Positions 13,149-14,348 of a stretch of DNA of 14,348 nucleotides are shown piece after piece; within the stretch, counting starts at the first letter, position 1; the number at the start of each line of letters is the position of its first letter. The translations under genes were made by a program, and so were the position numbers. The notes beneath the pieces were generated by a model. The model was not told where the DNA came from. It made no database searches and was given only the letters and a program-made list of their open reading frames with translations. This DNA is from Clostridiales bacterium (GTDB lineage Bacteria; Bacillota; Clostridia; Christensenellales; Aristaeellaceae): assembly GCA_019420065.1 (NCBI GenBank), contig JAHZHX010000047.1, positions 1 to 14,348 on the forward strand, read 5' to 3'.

Positions 13149-13223
13149 ATGGAATTGAAATACCAGATCCGCTCGCTGAGCGATATTATTTATTTTGTCA
13201 GCGCATGGAATAACGAGGAATGA
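13149..13223 (+). pseudogene. C-terminal relic of a third NAGPA-family gene
   Basis: This frame encodes about 24 residues, the last 18 being IRSLSDIIYFVSAWNNEE before a TGA. They align with the extreme C-terminus of the protein at 12111-13061 (VRYLSDIIYFASAWKE) and more distantly with 5978-6898 (RAIADIVYFASAW). The bases are also very similar (CTGAGCGATAT-ATTTATTTTG-CAGCGC-TGGAA). The rest of the domain is missing. It has no ribosome site of its own and sits in the leader of the Lgt-like gene, so it is best read as what remains after deletion of a tandem paralogue. Confidence 0.75.
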
Positions 13224-13236
13224 AAGGAAGTCCGCA

Positions 13237-14190
13237 ATGTACGAATTTGAAGAGCCGACGCTCAAAAGCCTATTTTCCATCTTTGGCATGCCGGTGTATC
13301 CTTATGCTCTGTTTTTGACGCTGGGCGCGTGCCTGGCGCTGGTCATGGCGCTTGCGCGCAGCCGCAAAACGGGCCTGAACCGCGGCGTGGTGCTGACCTT
13401 CGCGCTTTTTGCCATCCCGCTGGGCGTGATCTGCGGGCGCGCGGTGTTCTGCATGTGCCGCGTGGTGGACGTAATGGACTTTGGCTTTGGATATGTTTTC
13501 CGCATCGATTACGGCGGATTCTCGCTCATCGGCGTGACGCTGGGCATGGCGCTGGCGGCTTATCTGACAAAGCTGTGCCACCGCGTCTCCTTTCTGGATG
13601 TGTGCGATACCGTGACCCCCGCGCTCCTGATGGCGCTTGCCATTGCCCGCTTTGCCGAGGGCGCAACCATGAACGGCACGGGGCCTGAGATCACCGTGCC
13701 CGCGCTGCAATTCGCTCCCCTGGCGCGGCAGGGCCTCTATGGCGAATACACCTACGCCGTGCACATGGGCGAGGCGGTCACGGCGCTGGTTGCCTCCGTC
13801 TATACGCAGACGCTGCCGGGCGGCCGCCGCGGCTTTGCCTGCGGCATGGGCGTGGTGATTGCCGCCGCCGCGCAGGTGGTATGGGAGAGCGCCCGCCGCG
13901 ACGAGGTGCTCAAGTTTGACTTTATCCGCTACGGCATGGCCTTTGCCGCCGCGCTGCTGCTGCTCACGCTGGTATTGTCCATGCGCCGCGCCCGCTGGAA
14001 GGCGGGCAAATGGGCGCTGTATATCGCGCTGTTTGCCGTGCTGGCGCTGGTATGCGTCGCCATGGAATTTTTCATTGACGGCAAGTTTATTCAGAATGTG
14101 CCCATCTGGCTGTGCTATCTGTGCGACGCGCTGAGCGCCTGCGGTCTGGCGGCGCTGTGCGGCAAAGCGCTGGGCGAGGCGACGAAGTAA
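13237..14190 (+). CDS. Divergent Lgt-like (prolipoprotein diacylglyceryl transferase family) membrane protein
   Basis: This 317-residue polytopic membrane protein has about seven to nine hydrophobic segments. It follows the Lgt plan: FGMPVYPYALFLTLG near the N-terminus, a GG motif after the third segment (YGGFSLIGV, 92-100), the central TPALLMALAIARFAEG stretch (127-142), and a distal WESARRDEVLKFDFIRYGQ-like segment. Lgt attaches diacylglycerol from phosphatidylglycerol to the lipobox Cys of prolipoproteins. Key signatures are altered: the HGG of Lgt is YGG, and the R-x-G-N signature reads RFAE (138-141). Two extra C-terminal segments are present. It may therefore be a paralogue with changed chemistry rather than the housekeeping enzyme. 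The start at 13237 follows AAAGGAAG (13224-13231); the open frame from 13195 lies in the NAGPA relic. A GC-rich hairpin follows ten bases after the stop. Confidence 0.75.
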   Translation: MYEFEEPTLKSLFSIFGMPVYPYALFLTLGACLALVMALARSRKTGLNRGVVLTFALFAIPLGVICGRAVFCMCRVVDVMDFGFGYVFRIDYGGFSLIGVTLGMALAAYLTKLCHRVSFLDVCDTVTPALLMALAIARFAEGATMNGTGPEITVPALQFAPLARQGLYGEYTYAVHMGEAVTALVASVYTQTLPGGRRGFACGMGVVIAAAAQVVWESARRDEVLKFDFIRYGMAFAAALLLLTLVLSMRRARWKAGKWALYIALFAVLALVCVAMEFFIDGKFIQNVPIWLCYLCDALSACGLAALCGKALGEATK

Positions 14191-14199
14191 GGAAACGCT

Positions 14200-14233
14200 G
14201 GGGAGGCGGCTTTGCAGGCCAAAGCCCCTCCCC
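14200..14233. repeat. Long GC-rich hairpin after the Lgt-like gene
   Basis: GGGGAGG-C-GGCTTTG and CAAAGCC-CCTCCCC form a 14-bp stem with one bulged C around CAGGC. No T-tract follows, so termination is uncertain. The left part (GAAACGCTGGGGAGGCGGCTTT, from 14192) matches the reverse complement of the right ends of repeat R2 at about 990-1010 and 5850-5870, so this is an inverted R2 fragment. Confidence 0.7.
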
Positions 14234-14255
14234 GCACCCCACCCGAAAGCCTGCG

Positions 14256-14348
14256 GGCATTGGATGGGGTTTTCGGTGATGGCGGCAGGGGAAAACCGGT
14301 TTACGGTTGTCCCGGAGGATGCAGGCATCCTCCGGTTCGCCCGTTTCA
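14256..14348. repeat. Dispersed intergenic repeat R1, copy C (cut by window end)
   Basis: GGCATTGGATGGGGTTTT, CCGGTTTACGG and the final CCGTTTCA align in order with 5496-5591. The copy runs to the window edge. No gene is seen in 14191-14348. Confidence 0.75.

Noticed and set aside
13195..13236. Upstream start for the Lgt-like protein
   Set aside because: The extension lies in the NAGPA relic and lacks a ribosome site; AAAGGAAG favours 13237.
12018..13289. 423-codon open frame antisense to the second NAGPA gene
   Set aside because: Crosses a terminator, the relic and promoters; no family resemblance.

Overview
The window reads as a chromosomal segment of a GC-rich Bacillota (Firmicutes), most likely an anaerobic gut-type Clostridia. 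The basis is a canonical T-box leader, strong AGGAGG ribosome sites, extended -10 promoters, an AddA-type (not RecB-type) helicase-nuclease, a short Bacillus-type NagB, and two exact copies of the Firmicutes parS sequence. The genus cannot be told from sequence alone. No rRNA, tRNA, CRISPR array, transposase or prophage gene was seen.

Layout. (1) 110-736 (-): a secreted protein of unknown function, read leftwards from its own TTGACA/TATACT promoter. (2) 737-1371: a regulatory and repeat-rich gap with an orphan hairpin-terminator repeat, a serine-specific T-box leader (specifier UCC) with its promoter, and a 10-bp tandem repeat just before the serS ribosome site. (3) 1372-5435 (+): serS, nagB, glmM and a GlmU-C-type acyltransferase, closely spaced with no terminator between them, so probably one T-box-controlled unit for tRNA-Ser charging and hexosamine phosphate/UDP-GlcNAc precursor metabolism. 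(4) 5436-5935: a mosaic of dispersed intergenic repeats, including two perfect 13-bp inverted repeats and a terminator. (5) 5978-8076 (+): a secreted NAGPA-family phosphodiester glycosidase translationally coupled (ATGA overlap) to a secreted PIG-L-type deacetylase. (6) 8077-8545: a compact region holding what looks like a complete type I toxin-antitoxin locus, namely a 43-residue hydrophobic protein and a ~75-nt antisense RNA with consensus promoter and intrinsic terminator, followed by two perfect parS sites. (7) 8546-11941 (+): addA. (8) 12111-13061 (+): a second NAGPA-family protein, then the C-terminal relic of a third (13149-13223). (9) 13237-14190 (+): a divergent Lgt-like membrane protein. 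(10) 14191-14348: another copy of the dispersed repeat, running off the window.

Amino-sugar chemistry recurs: NagB, GlmM and the acetyltransferase inside the cell, and NAGPA and PIG-L proteins outside the membrane. This suggests envelope glycan metabolism, but a physical pathway linking them is inference. The most noteworthy items are the type I toxin-antitoxin candidate, the paired parS sites at the addA promoter, the T-box apparently controlling hexosamine genes, the NAGPA gene-family relic, the phased 10-bp repeats and the dispersed intergenic repeat family.
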